The notes below the pieces were generated by a model that had not been told where the DNA came from, ran no database searches, and saw only the letters and a list, made by a program, of their open reading frames with translations. Below are positions 1 through 9,046 of a DNA stretch of 64,000 nucleotides, in pieces. Every line of letters begins with the position of its first letter. Positions within the stretch are counted from its first letter, which is position 1. A program made the translations under genes and the position numbers. The DNA comes from Campylobacter aviculae. GTDB taxonomy: Bacteria; Campylobacterota; Campylobacteria; Campylobacterales; Campylobacteraceae. The stretch is taken from contig NZ_NXMA01000009.1 in assembly GCF_005406215.1 (NCBI RefSeq), positions 1-64,000 on the forward strand, in the 5' to 3' direction.

Positions 1-683
1 AGTATTTATCTTTTATGATATTTTTTATCTTATTAATTTAATCTTTTATTCTTATTTATATGGTTTAGTGTTTTTGGATTTAATGTTATTGTTAGGTTTG
101 CTTGGTTGTTTATATAGGTTAATTTGTTTTTCTATATAGGGTTTAGGTTTTTAATTTAGTAGTTAGTTTATATAGAATTGGTTAAACTGTTTTTAGTAGA
201 TATTGTTAAAGTTTTGTTTGGATAAAACTTAGATTTTTGAAGTTAAAAAAATACAAGTTAAATTTGACAATTGAAATTGTTTATTAATTATATGACATTA
301 ATTTTAAATAGTGGGAATATTTGTACTAATAAGGAAAATAGTTTTTATCTATATTCGAGTCGTTTAATAATCTTTTATAAATCTTAGTGTTTATGTATAT
401 AAAAGGATGAAAATTTTGTAATATTTAGATATAAAACGATATGGTAAGTTTAGAGACATTTAGAGAGTTTTAAGGCATGTGATAGTCAAGTATTAAAACA
501 GTGCAACTTAAGACTTTGCAGTTTACTGTTAGATTTGGTATTGGGCGAATATTAAAAATGTTCCAATTTTATATATGTTTTGTTATATTGATACTATAGA
601 AATTATTACAAAAATATAAGATTTTAATTTCTAGCATGATGATTATTTTATGATTATTTATGTATCAATGATAGAGCTTTTTA
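1..683. other. AT-rich stretch with no recognisable gene
   Basis: No open frame of useful length and no RNA gene is visible. The stretch is very AT-rich with stops in all frames. It lies directly upstream of the cytochrome P450 remnant, so it may be the more decayed 5' part of that gene, but I could not match any P450 motif here. Confidence 0.5.
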
Positions 684-955
684 GTTGGGGTTATGTTTAA
701 AGATAGTATAATATTACTCTAGTTTTTGGCAAATAGAGATTTTAGGGAGTTTAAAACGCATTTACAGTTTGGGTATGGAACTCATCATTGTATAGGCAGG
801 AATCTGGCTGAACTTGAAATTAGGATTTTATTACAAGAAATTCTTGTGATATTCCTCATATAGCTCTTTATACAAGAGAGGAAGTGCAATGGGATAATGG
901 CGTGATTTTACACCGCCCTTGTAATCTTCCTATTATCATTATCAATTTTTATTAA
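684..955 (+). pseudogene. Cytochrome P450 C-terminal remnant
   Basis: In the frame starting at 690, translation gives GVMFKDSIILL, a TAG stop, [10 protein letters not shown] and then [17 protein letters not shown]. The last is the heme-binding loop of cytochrome P450s (FGxGxHxCxGxxLA), with the heme-ligand Cys codon at 789-791. The frame ends at a TAG after [12 protein letters not shown] second frame (about 871-955) reads KREEVQWDNGVILHRPCNLP, which fits a P450 C-terminus, so a frameshift separates the two parts. With an internal stop, a frameshift and no recognisable N-terminal two thirds, the gene is dead. P450s are heme monooxygenases; the substrate cannot be inferred. It ends 13 bases before the MFS gene, so the two may once have been co-transcribed. 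Confidence 0.75.
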
Positions 956-968
956 AAAGGAGATTTCT

Positions 969-2453
969 ATGAAAAATAGTAAATATTTAATGCTCTTTAC
1001 TATCTTACTTGCTGTTTTTGTTGTGCCAAGCTCTATTTCAGGTACTGCTATTGCTTTGCCTTTCATCGCTCAAGAGTTAGGAAAAGAGGCGAGTACCTTG
1101 CAATGGGTCGTGAATGCATTTAATTTGTTCTTTGCTAGTTTTACGCTTATTTGGGGAGCAATGGCAGATAAATTTGGGGCAAAAAAATGTCTTTTGCTTG
1201 GTGTGTTTGTTTATGTGCTTGGTTCTTTGCTCTCTATTATTGCATGGGATTTGTTGTTGCTAGATATAGCACGTGCTTTGGCAGGCATTGGTGGAGCAAG
1301 TGTCTTTGCAAGCGGAGCAAGTTTGCTTATTAGGAATTTTGAGGAAAAAGAAAGAGCTAAAGCCTTTGCCTTCTTTGGGACAACAGCTGGGCTTGGAATA
1401 ACCTTTGGACCAACTATTTCTGGACTGCTTATTGATATTTTTGCCAATACTTTCATAGGAGATATGCTTATTTCTTATCGTGCTATTTTTGCCTTTCATT
1501 TTATTATCCTAGCCCTTGTATTGCTTTTAGGGCCAGCTTTACCAAAGGATAGTTCTAATGAGTTATCAAAAAATCCTTTTGATATCCTCGGTGCATTCCT
1601 TTTTGTGGTATCTCTCTTTTCTTTTATGGCATTTATTACTTCTTTAGCCTATTTTGATAATCAAACCCTTATTGCATTGATTATATTTGTTGTTTGTGGA
1701 GGCTTGTTTATAAGACAACAAAAATCTTTCCATACAAAGGGCTTACCCCCACTTCTTGATTTAGAAGTGCTTAAGAATAAAAGATTTTTCGGTTTTAGTC
1801 TTGTTACTGTAATTGCTGGTTTTAGCTTTGTGGTGCTTTTGACTTATTTTCCAAGCTTTTTACAAGCGGTTTGGGGTTTTAGTGCTTCTTCCTCAGGATT
1901 ATTTATGCTTGCTCTTACTACTCCTATGCTTTTTTGCCCTCTTCTTGTTGCAAAGATGTTAAATTCTGGATGGGACACAAAAAAGCTTGCCCTTATGATG
2001 TCACTTTTAATGAGTTTCGGACTGACTATTTTGGCCGTGATCTTGTATTTCCTCCCAATGCAATGGCAAATATTACTCGTAATGTTACTTTTGTTTATTA
2101 CTGGCGTGGGAATGGGCCTACACGCTGGAGGGATTGATAACTTAGCTTTAAGTAGTGTAGATTCTGCTAAAGCGGGACTTGCTGCTGGTGTGCTTAATTC
2201 TTGTAGATTAGGGAGTGAGACTATTGGGGTGGCATTGTATGGTGCATTATTGTTCTTCTTTGTAAGTATAAGTACCTCTTTTTTGGGTATTAGTGTAGGA
2301 GATATTAATGCGATTGTTTCAGGGAATACAACAGATATCACTGAAGGGACTAAAAGCTATCTTTATGCTTTTTGTGCGACATTAGCTATTTTGGGAGTAT
2401 TGTGTTTAGCGCTCAGTGCTTATGTGTGGAGATTGTTAAAGCAAAAGCAATAA
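969..2453 (+). CDS. MFS drug:H+ antiporter-like exporter (14-TM, DHA2 type)
   Basis: A 494-residue inner-membrane protein with hydrophobic segments along its whole length. The N-terminal pattern (TAIALPFIAQELG, then LQWVVNAFNLFFASFTLIWGAMADKFGAK) is the TM1-TM3 region and motif A of DHA2 (EmrB/QacA) exporters, and the length suits 14 helices. Such proteins use the proton gradient to expel hydrophobic compounds; the substrate here is unknown. The ATG at 969 follows AAAAAGGAG at good spacing. It stands alone between a dead P450 gene and an unrelated leftward gene, consistent with an accessory insertion. No regulator or membrane-fusion partner is visible beside it. The reading frame is intact, unlike its upstream neighbour. 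Confidence 0.85.
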   Translation: MKNSKYLMLFTILLAVFVVPSSISGTAIALPFIAQELGKEASTLQWVVNAFNLFFASFTLIWGAMADKFGAKKCLLLGVFVYVLGSLLSIIAWDLLLLDIARALAGIGGASVFASGASLLIRNFEEKERAKAFAFFGTTAGLGITFGPTISGLLIDIFANTFIGDMLISYRAIFAFHFIILALVLLLGPALPKDSSNELSKNPFDILGAFLFVVSLFSFMAFITSLAYFDNQTLIALIIFVVCGGLFIRQQKSFHTKGLPPLLDLEVLKNKRFFGFSLVTVIAGFSFVVLLTYFPSFLQAVWGFSASSSGLFMLALTTPMLFCPLLVAKMLNSGWDTKKLALMMSLLMSFGLTILAVILYFLPMQWQILLVMLLLFITGVGMGLHAGGIDNLALSSVDSAKAGLAAGVLNSCRLGSETIGVALYGALLFFFVSISTSFLGISVGDINAIVSGNTTDITEGTKSYLYAFCATLAILGVLCLALSAYVWRLLKQKQ

Positions 2454-2841
2454 ATTTTAAAAATTTGTAATTTTTATCATTATATATCATCACATCCAAA
2501 ATGTTCGTGTACAATTTTAGCTAAAGTATTTTTTCTTATATCATAGAAACACTTTGTTATATCTTGAAAAACTAAGGGAGTACTCACCTTAAAAAAATTA
2601 GTTTATTGTAGATTTGTTAGTTTTTATGATACTATAATTGCTTTAATTGGTTCTTGATCTTTTATTATGGTTATTTGGCAAGCAATTTAAATTATTTTTG
2701 TGATTTACAATTTTAAACATTTTTTGAGTAGTACTTTGGTAATAATATTTTTATAGATTATAGGAATTAATATGAATACTATAATTAGAATTAGCTTTTT
2801 AATTACAATGTTTAAGTATAAAATAATAAATTTTATTTTAT
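2454..2841. other. Intergenic stretch with a possible gene fragment
   Basis: This 388-base gap has no intact gene. On the minus strand, 2608-2480 is open for 42 codons after a stop and reads KVSTPLVFQDITKCFYDIRK, continuing to LAKIVHEHFGCDDI and a TAA. It has protein-like composition but no start with a ribosome binding site, so it may be the 3' end of a deleted gene. I do not recognise the family. The rest (2609-2841) shows nothing I can name. Confidence 0.3.
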
Positions 2842-4227
2842 CTAAACCTTAATATTCACACTTCTATGTTTAGTTTTAGTTTTAGAACTTAATTTACTAA
2901 GATGATTGGTATTAGAGTTGGAATTGTTATCATTGGAATTAGAACTATCATTGTTATTTGTATTGTTATTATCTATTTTTACATTAAAAAGAATTTCTAA
3001 TTCTTTTGCTAAATCAAATTTATTTTCAAGAAGTTTTTTTATGAGTTCATTGGTATCTTTACTTTGATAGGTTTCTTTGTTTTTACTTTCTGCTTGGATG
3101 GGTTTAAAGGGTTTTTGAGTATTGTCATCTTGTGTTTTTTTATCTTGGATATTTTGTTGTGTAGTTATGCTTGAAATATTATTATTTTGGTTTTTAGTAT
3201 TATTTTTTACCCATTCTTGGACGGCTTGTTTAAAATCTTCTACATTTGTATATTTATATGTTAAACTTTCATAATCCAACAATTTCTTAAATAATTCATT
3301 AATTGAACTAGGATCATTTAATACAAGAGTAGAATTACTGATATTAGGGTTGTTAGCAAAGTTATTTAAATCTCGTACCTCTTCTATGCTCATATTTTTA
3401 TCATAACCATTGAGTTTTCCTGCTATGGTTGTTTCTCCTTCTATAAGAGAGTTTTGTCCCATCATACCTGAAAAAAATGCCATTAATACACCACCTTTGC
3501 TTATAGTGCCATCATGATTTTTATAAAAATTTTCTCCTATATCTGTCTTTAAATTACTTGAAGCAAATATATTATCATTTTTTTTAATATAACCATTTGG
3601 ATCACTATCTTGCCAACTTGGAAAACTTAAAGAGTGTTCTATAGGGTTTTCATAAATTGGGAGATTATCGGCCTTTAAGGCGTTTTCAAATTCTTCTTTA
3701 GTGCGATAAATATTTATTATTTGTAATGTTTTTTTATTGAAATCAAATCCTAAAGGAATTTTATTTATATCTTGGGTTGTAAAATTTCCGTTCGGCTCAT
3801 CAATAAGTTGTGAAAAAACTTTGTAAGCATTTCCTATGGTTTTAGCTATATTGACATTATCAAAAAATTTATGATCAGATTTTGTAATATAATCGGCTAA
3901 ATTTTGAACTCCTTTAGCATTAATCTTATAATCTTTAGGTATTCCTGCAGCTTCATTGAAATCACTGGTAAAAAAACCATCTTCATCTACACCATAACCT
4001 AGTATTTTATTAACAGCCTTAGATTTATCACTTACTAAATTTGAATTTGTTTGTTTTAATGAGGTATTGTTTGAAATATTGTTATTATTATTTAAATTTG
4101 TGTTGTTGTTTATTTCTTTATTGTTATTATTATCTACTGAATTATTTGTTTTAGAATTCTTTTTATTAGAATTTAAAGTATTTGTATAGTGATTATAATT
4201 TGAGTAAGAATTTATATTATTTATCAT
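2842..4227 (-). CDS. Unknown Asn-rich protein, probably flagellum-co-regulated
   Basis: Function unknown. The reading frame could begin at 4254, but that codon sits in a palindrome about 5 bases after the likely transcription start. The ATG at 4227, preceded by AAAAGGCAG, is the better start and gives 461 residues (MINNINSYSNY). Residues about 20-70 are low complexity (Asn, Ser, Lys), the middle is globular with motifs such as GVDEDGFFTSDFNEAAG, and the C-terminus is again Asn/Ser-rich. There is no signal peptide or membrane segment. It carries FKPIQAESKNKETY, shared with the next gene upstream. A sigma-28 promoter points to expression with late flagellar genes, and export through the flagellar apparatus is possible but only inferred. 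It resembles unnamed proteins encoded near this locus in C. jejuni. Confidence 0.65.
   Translation of the reverse strand: MINNINSYSNYNHYTNTLNSNKKNSKTNNSVDNNNNKEINNNTNLNNNNNISNNTSLKQTNSNLVSDKSKAVNKILGYGVDEDGFFTSDFNEAAGIPKDYKINAKGVQNLADYITKSDHKFFDNVNIAKTIGNAYKVFSQLIDEPNGNFTTQDINKIPLGFDFNKKTLQIINIYRTKEEFENALKADNLPIYENPIEHSLSFPSWQDSDPNGYIKKNDNIFASSNLKTDIGENFYKNHDGTISKGGVLMAFFSGMMGQNSLIEGETTIAGKLNGYDKNMSIEEVRDLNNFANNPNISNSTLVLNDPSSINELFKKLLDYESLTYKYTNVEDFKQAVQEWVKNNTKNQNNNISSITTQQNIQDKKTQDDNTQKPFKPIQAESKNKETYQSKDTNELIKKLLENKFDLAKELEILFNVKIDNNNTNNNDSSNSNDNNSNSNTNHLSKLSSKTKTKHRSVNIKV
3067..3108. repeat. 42-bp direct repeat, copy 1
   Basis: Identical over 42 bases to 4492-4533. It encodes the shared peptide FKPIQAESKNKETY in the C-terminal half of the Asn-rich protein. 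Identity at DNA level between otherwise different genes suggests recent exchange or strong constraint. Confidence 0.85.
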
Positions 4228-4249
4228 TTTACTGCCTTTTAGTATATTG

Positions 4250-4282
4250 ATCATTTCTACCTTATATATCGGTAGAAATGAT
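4250..4282. repeat. Perfect inverted repeat, 12-bp arms
   Basis: The arms ATCATTTCTACC (4250-4261) and GGTAGAAATGAT (4271-4282) are exact reverse complements separated by 9 bases. The repeat overlaps the -10 region and start of transcription of the leftward gene, so it could be an operator or a 5' mRNA hairpin. It lacks a T-run on the minus strand, which argues against a plain terminator. Confidence 0.75.
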
Positions 4283-4292
4283 GGGAAGTTTA
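4266..4292 (-). promoter_or_regulatory. Sigma-28 (FliA) promoter
   Basis: On the minus strand, TAAACTTC (4292-4285), 11 bases, then ACCGATAT (4273-4266) matches the sigma-28 consensus TAAAGTTT-N11-GCCGATAA. Transcription would start near 4259, about 32 bases before the ATG at 4227. Sigma-28 genes in Campylobacter are expressed late in flagellar assembly. Confidence 0.65.
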
Positions 4293-4371
4293 TGATAATA
4301 ATATTTTTATAGAAATAATGATGTACGTTTATAAATTTGTTTTTAATCGTTTTAAGTTTTAAAATTATTTT

Positions 4372-5007
4372 TTAAACTCTTTTATCTATACCTTTTTCAT
4401 TAAGTTTTTCCATAAGTTCTAAAATATCTATTCCATTTTCTTTTTGAACTTTTAAAAATTGTTCCCAAAAACTATTTTTTATTTCATCTTTATAGGTTTC
4501 TTTGTTTTTACTTTCTGCTTGGATGGGTTTAAAAGTTTTTATTTCTTGTTCTTGTGCAGTTTGCATTTCTTGCTGAATATCTTTTCTGCTTTGCTCGGCA
4601 ATTTCACCAAATCTAGCTTCGTGTTTGGCTTGAAGATCTAACCATTTTTGTTTAAATTCTTCTACACTCATGCTTGTGTGATAAATTTTTACATATTCTT
4701 TTTGTAAGTCTTCATCCATCCAATGCACCGAAGCTTTATTTTTTGCTTTAAAATCTTCAATTTCTTTAAAATCTTCTCGGCTTAATTCACCCTTTAAAAT
4801 CTGATCTTGTATAGAGCCTTTAGCAATAGGAATTTCTTTTGTAAGTTCATCATAATAATCTTTGTAAGATTTTAGTAATTCATCTAAATTTGCAACATTT
4901 GACTTTTTTTTATCATTTGGAGTTTGAGCGGTATTTTTATCACTCAAACTCCAGTCATTCGTTATACTTATTCCAAAAATACCCAAACTTGAATTAATGG
5001 TATTCAT
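4372..5007 (-). CDS. Unknown soluble protein sharing a repeat with its neighbour
   Basis: Function unknown. The 211 residues are hydrophilic, rich in Lys, Glu and Gln, and probably largely helical, with no signal peptide or membrane segment. The N-terminus MNTINSSLGIFGISITNDWS resembles the Asn/Ser-rich starts of other small proteins in this window. Residues about 165-180 contain FKPIQAESKNKETY, identical to a stretch in the next gene downstream. The ATG at 5007 has the strong ribosome binding site AGGAGG 5 bases upstream. It corresponds in position to unnamed genes before murD in C. jejuni, where I recall a flagellar-regulated protein. It may form a functional pair with the downstream gene, but that gene has its own promoter. 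Confidence 0.65.
   Translation of the reverse strand: MNTINSSLGIFGISITNDWSLSDKNTAQTPNDKKKSNVANLDELLKSYKDYYDELTKEIPIAKGSIQDQILKGELSREDFKEIEDFKAKNKASVHWMDEDLQKEYVKIYHTSMSVEEFKQKWLDLQAKHEARFGEIAEQSRKDIQQEMQTAQEQEIKTFKPIQAESKNKETYKDEIKNSFWEQFLKVQKENGIDILELMEKLNEKGIDKRV
4492..4533. repeat. 42-bp direct repeat, copy 2
   Basis: Identical to 3067-3108 and in the same reading frame, again coding for FKPIQAESKNKETY. Recombination between the two copies would fuse the two genes and delete about 1.4 kb, including the sigma-28 promoter. Confidence 0.85.
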
Positions 5008-5095
5008 ATTTTACCTCCTAGGATACCAACCGCCAAGAGCACTTTTATATTTATTTGCCATTTTCTTGATCGCCATAATTATTATTTAGCATTTA

Positions 5096-5122
5096 ATATC
5101 GACAAAATACAAATTTTTATTA
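5096..5122 (-). promoter_or_regulatory. Possible weak sigma-28 promoter
   Basis: Minus-strand TAATAAAA, 11 bases, then GTCGATAT has the right spacing and a good -10, but the -35 matches poorly. It lies about 90 bases before the ATG at 5007. Tentative. Confidence 0.25.
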
Positions 5123-5142
5123 ATATCAATAAAATATAAAAA

Positions 5143-6351
5143 TTAAATTTTACTAATACATTCTTTAAAGGTTTTTCCGCGTTCTATATAAGAACTAAAT
5201 TGATCTAAACTAGCACAAGCTGGGCTTAAAAGAGCGACTTCATTTTTTTGAAGAACTTTTGAAATTTCTTCTACAGCTTTGCTTAATATTTCGCATTTTA
5301 TTATTTTTATATCAGCATTTTTAGCATAATCAAGCATTTTTTGCGTGCTTATGCCTATAGCATAAAGCGTAATGTCAAATTTTTTCATAAATTCAAATAA
5401 AGTACTTAAATCAACCCCTTTATCATCTCCGCCGATGATTAAATGGATTTTTTTATCCTTGTACCGATTTAGCGCCGCCATAACAGCACTTTCATTGGTC
5501 GCTTTTGTATCATTTACCCAAAGTCTTCCTTGGGTATCAAATAATTCTTCAAGTTTATTTTCTTCAAGGATAAATTGATTTAAAAGATCATAACTTAAGG
5601 TATCTAGTAAAATTTTTTCTATAGCTAAAGACATAACAGCATCAAGCAAAAAAGGACTTTTAAAAGAAATTTTATCTATATCAATACCAAATTTACTTGC
5701 TAAATCTTTTTCATCTTCATAAGAAACAATATAGGCTTTAGTAGGGGTGTTCTCATAAATTTTTGGCAAAATTGCTATATCGCATTCATTCATTCTCTCT
5801 AAAACGCTGAGTTTATCTTTGACATAGTTTTCAAAATTTCCATGCCACGAAAGATGATCTGCGCTTATAGGCAAAAGAGCGTAAATTTCAGGTTTGGCAA
5901 TATGGGTATAGTGAAGAGTGAAAGACGAAGTTTCAAGTACCCAAAGTTTAGCATGAGTATCAAGTTTGGCTAAAGGAGTTCCAATATTTCCTCCCATTAT
6001 CGCGCCTACGTGTGATAATAAATGCGTTGTCATTTGTGTGGTTGTTGTTTTTCCATTTGTGCCACTAATCCAAACAGATCTTGGCATAGCATCATAAAAA
6101 AAGTCATATTCGCTTTGTAGATTTTTTGCTTTTTTTATTAATGCATGGTTTGGTGAAAAACCTGGGCTTGGAATTTCAAGATCGCTTGAATTTTGATCAA
6201 ATTCTTTAGGGTTTAAAAGGTAATTACCTAATTCATCTTGAGTTGTATTTTTAAAATTATCATCATAAATATTAAAAACTCCAAATTTATCAGCAAGATT
6301 TTTTGCTATAGCCTGTGTTGTTTTTCCATATCCAAAAAGAGAAATTTTCAT
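5143..6351 (-). CDS. murD: UDP-N-acetylmuramoylalanine--D-glutamate ligase
   Basis: A cytoplasmic ligase that adds D-glutamate to UDP-MurNAc-L-alanine using ATP, the second amino-acid step of peptidoglycan precursor synthesis. The Mur-ligase ATP loop [11 protein letters not shown] is at about residue 95, and the later motifs ADHLSWHG and [10 protein letters not shown] are in order. At 402 residues it is somewhat shorter than enterobacterial MurD, as is usual in Campylobacter. An upstream in-frame extension to 6408 is possible, but [13 protein letters not shown] at 6351 is the natural start. It overlaps the mraY stop by one base (TGATG), which implies translational coupling. mraY and murD form a leftward wall-synthesis pair. 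Confidence 0.93.
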   Translation of the reverse strand: MKISLFGYGKTTQAIAKNLADKFGVFNIYDDNFKNTTQDELGNYLLNPKEFDQNSSDLEIPSPGFSPNHALIKKAKNLQSEYDFFYDAMPRSVWISGTNGKTTTTQMTTHLLSHVGAIMGGNIGTPLAKLDTHAKLWVLETSSFTLHYTHIAKPEIYALLPISADHLSWHGNFENYVKDKLSVLERMNECDIAILPKIYENTPTKAYIVSYEDEKDLASKFGIDIDKISFKSPFLLDAVMSLAIEKILLDTLSYDLLNQFILEENKLEELFDTQGRLWVNDTKATNESAVMAALNRYKDKKIHLIIGGDDKGVDLSTLFEFMKKFDITLYAIGISTQKMLDYAKNADIKIIKCEILSKAVEEISKVLQKNEVALLSPACASLDQFSSYIERGKTFKECISKI

Positions 6352-7412
6352 CAGCGTAACTTTATGGATGCAAGTGCGAGTAAATTTGTAAGAAAAGCGA
6401 TCATCCAAAAGCGCACTATGATTTTATTTTCTACCCATCCTACTTTTTCAAAATGATGATGAATAGGTGCCATTTTAAAAACTCTTTTGTTAAAAATTTT
6501 AAAGCTTCCCACTTGCAAAATAACTGAAATGGTTTCAAGAACAAAAACAAAACCTATAAGCAAGAGTAAAACTTCATTTTTGCTGATGATAGCTAAAAAG
6601 CCTATAAATCCTCCGATAGCCAAACTTCCACTATCTCCCATAAAAACTTGAGCTGGATAGCAGTTATACCATAAAAATCCCATTAAAGCACCAATCAGCG
6701 CAGCACAGATAATGCTAACTTCGCCTAAACCTTGAATTTTTGGTAAAAGTAAGTATTCGCTATAGTTAAAATTTCCACTCAAATATAAAAAAATGCCTAA
6801 AGTTGATAAGGAAAAAATACTAGGTACGGTTGCTAATCCATCAAGTCCATCGGTTAAATTTACAGCATTTGAACTTGAAATTAGAACTAAAACCCAAAAG
6901 AAAAGTGCAAAAATTTCCATGTTAAAAAGAGGGTATTTGTAAAATGGAATATAAAATTCAGTGTTAAATTGAGAACTAAAATATAAAGGTAGGACGCAAA
7001 TTAAACCCGCACCAATTTGGGCTAAAAGTTTCATTTTTGGACTGAGTCCTGAGTGATTATCTTTTTTTAAAACTTTGCCAAGATCATCAACAAGGCCAAT
7101 AAGGCAAAAAAGAGTAAGACAAAGTAAGGAGCTTATAGCAAAAACATTTTCATATCTTATGCACAATAAACTTGCCAAAAGAGCACAAAATATAAACACA
7201 AGACCACCCATAGTTGGAGTATGTGATTTTACCTTGTGGTTTTCAGGAGCATATTTATAAATAGGTTGATTAGCATTTTTAGCTTTTGTCCAAGCTATAA
7301 ATTTAGGCATTAAAAACAAAGATAAACATAAAGCGATAAAAAACGCAAAACCAGCACGCACACTAATATAAGTAAAAAAAGCATAATTGCTTAAATCAGA
7401 AAGATAATACAA
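6351..7412 (-). CDS. mraY: Phospho-N-acetylmuramoyl-pentapeptide transferase
   Basis: An integral membrane enzyme that transfers phospho-MurNAc-pentapeptide to undecaprenyl phosphate, making lipid I. The 353 residues contain about ten hydrophobic segments. Signature motifs are [12 protein letters not shown] (about 52-63), GLVDDLGK (Asp pair), [13 protein letters not shown] and the C-terminal MAPIHHHFE. The length is typical. It diverges from gpmI across 78 bases and is the first gene of the mraY-murD pair. No anomalies are visible. Confidence 0.95.
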   Translation of the reverse strand: MYYLSDLSNYAFFTYISVRAGFAFFIALCLSLFLMPKFIAWTKAKNANQPIYKYAPENHKVKSHTPTMGGLVFIFCALLASLLCIRYENVFAISSLLCLTLFCLIGLVDDLGKVLKKDNHSGLSPKMKLLAQIGAGLICVLPLYFSSQFNTEFYIPFYKYPLFNMEIFALFFWVLVLISSSNAVNLTDGLDGLATVPSIFSLSTLGIFLYLSGNFNYSEYLLLPKIQGLGEVSIICAALIGALMGFLWYNCYPAQVFMGDSGSLAIGGFIGFLAIISKNEVLLLLIGFVFVLETISVILQVGSFKIFNKRVFKMAPIHHHFEKVGWVENKIIVRFWMIAFLTNLLALASIKLR

Positions 7413-7490
7413 ATTGAACCTTCTTTTTGGTTTTTAAAAGCTTAATTTTATTAAAATGTAACCAAAAAAATTCTTATAAAGTTTAGAATA

Positions 7491-8969
7491 ATGAAACAAA
7501 AATGTATTTTAGTGATTACAGATGGAATAGGTTTTAATCAAGATAAAAAATTCAATGCTTTTGAGGCAGCAAAAAAACCTACCTATGAAAAGCTTTTTAA
7601 AGAAGTACCTTATTCTTTATTAAAAACCAGTGGTTTGGCAGTGGGTTTGCCCGAAGGTCAAATGGGAAATAGTGAAGTAGGACATATGTGTATAGGTAGC
7701 GGACAGATTATTTATCAGAATTTGGTGCGGATCAATCAAGCTATTCAAAATGATCAGCTTAGAAACAATTCTAATTTAAAAAGTTTATTAGCAAAATGCA
7801 AAAAAATCCACATTATAGGACTTTATAGTGATGGTGGAGTGCATTCTATGGATACGCATTTTAATGCTTTGCTTGAAATTTGTGCTCAAAATGGCAATGA
7901 AGTTTTTGCCCATACTATCACTGATGGACGAGATGTAGATCCAAAAAGTGCTTTAGGTTTTATTAAAAATTTGCAAGATCATTGTGACAAATTGGGAATT
8001 TGTTTTGCGACTTTATGTGGGCGTTTTTATGCGATGGATAGAGATAAACGTTGGGATAGAACTCAAGAATATCATCAGTGTTTAATGGGCGAAAGCCAAA
8101 GCACTGAAGATTTTGTAGAATATATAAAACAATCTTATCAAGATCAAATCACAGATGAATTTATAAAAGCGGTTAAACACAAAGACTATAAAGGATTAAA
8201 TGAAGAAGATGGGTTGATTTTTATCAATTTTAGAAACGATAGAATGAAACAGCTTGTTGAGGCGTTAAATTTTCAAGATTTTAAAGAATTTAAACGAGAT
8301 AAAATTTTTCAAAATTTATTAACCATGAGTGTTTATGATGATCGTTTTGATATCCCTGTAATTTTTCAAAAAGAAAAAATTCAAAATACTTTGCCAGAAA
8401 TAATTTCTAAAGCAGGACTTACGCAACTTCATACAGCTGAAACTGAAAAATACGCCCATGTGACTTTTTTCTTTAATGGAGGCAAGGAAGAGCTTTTAGA
8501 AAATGAAACAAGAATACTAATTCCAAGTCCTAAGGTTAAAACTTATGATGAAAAACCTCAAATGAGTGCTTTTGAAGTATGCGATATCGTAAAAAAAGGG
8601 ATCAATAAGGGTGAAGATTTCATCGTTGTTAATTTTGCAAATGGTGATATGGTAGGACATACTGGAAATTTTGATGCGGCTGTTAAAGCTGTAGAGACAG
8701 TGGATACTTGCTTGGGTGAAGTGATTGAATGTGCTAGAAAAAATAATTATGCTTTTATTATCACAAGCGATCATGGAAATTGCGAAGCTATGCGAGATGA
8801 AAAAGGTAATTTACTCACTAACCATACAACCTTTGATGTTTTTGCATTTATAGAGGCAGATGGAGTGCAAAAAATTAAAAACAATATGGGGCTTAGTAAT
8901 ATAGCTGCAAGTGTTTTAAAAATTTTAGATTTAGAAATTCCAAAAGAAATGAATGAAGCTTTATTTTAA
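7491..8969 (+). CDS. gpmI: 2,3-bisphosphoglycerate-independent phosphoglycerate mutase
   Basis: It interconverts 3- and 2-phosphoglycerate in the cytoplasm. In Campylobacter, which lacks phosphofructokinase, it works mainly in gluconeogenesis. The 492 residues show the alkaline-phosphatase-like fold: metal-binding ITDGIG at the N-terminus, the phosphorylated Ser in GQMGNSEVGH (about 60), ITDGRDVDP, the metal ligands in NFANGDMVGHTG, and SDHGNCE near the end. Length and motif order are normal for the Mn-dependent GpmI family. It is transcribed away from mraY, with fabG 77 bases downstream. Confidence 0.95.
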   Translation: MKQKCILVITDGIGFNQDKKFNAFEAAKKPTYEKLFKEVPYSLLKTSGLAVGLPEGQMGNSEVGHMCIGSGQIIYQNLVRINQAIQNDQLRNNSNLKSLLAKCKKIHIIGLYSDGGVHSMDTHFNALLEICAQNGNEVFAHTITDGRDVDPKSALGFIKNLQDHCDKLGICFATLCGRFYAMDRDKRWDRTQEYHQCLMGESQSTEDFVEYIKQSYQDQITDEFIKAVKHKDYKGLNEEDGLIFINFRNDRMKQLVEALNFQDFKEFKRDKIFQNLLTMSVYDDRFDIPVIFQKEKIQNTLPEIISKAGLTQLHTAETEKYAHVTFFFNGGKEELLENETRILIPSPKVKTYDEKPQMSAFEVCDIVKKGINKGEDFIVVNFANGDMVGHTGNFDAAVKAVETVDTCLGEVIECARKNNYAFIITSDHGNCEAMRDEKGNLLTNHTTFDVFAFIEADGVQKIKNNMGLSNIAASVLKILDLEIPKEMNEALF

Positions 8970-9046
8970 TTGATTTGCTTTTTCTTTCTTAAATTTGTTA
9001 AAATTCTGATAAATTTTGAAAAATTAATTTTGATTAAGGATAAAAT

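Noticed and set aside
1211-2341. Minus-strand open frames inside the MFS exporter gene
   Set aside because: They are shadows of the forward gene without start signals. The same holds for the antisense frames inside fabF, rpoB, rpoC and others.
969-2453. MFS exporter as part of a siderophore or antibiotic cluster with the P450
   Set aside because: Only these two genes are present and one is dead; no biosynthetic genes lie nearby, so a cluster cannot be supported.
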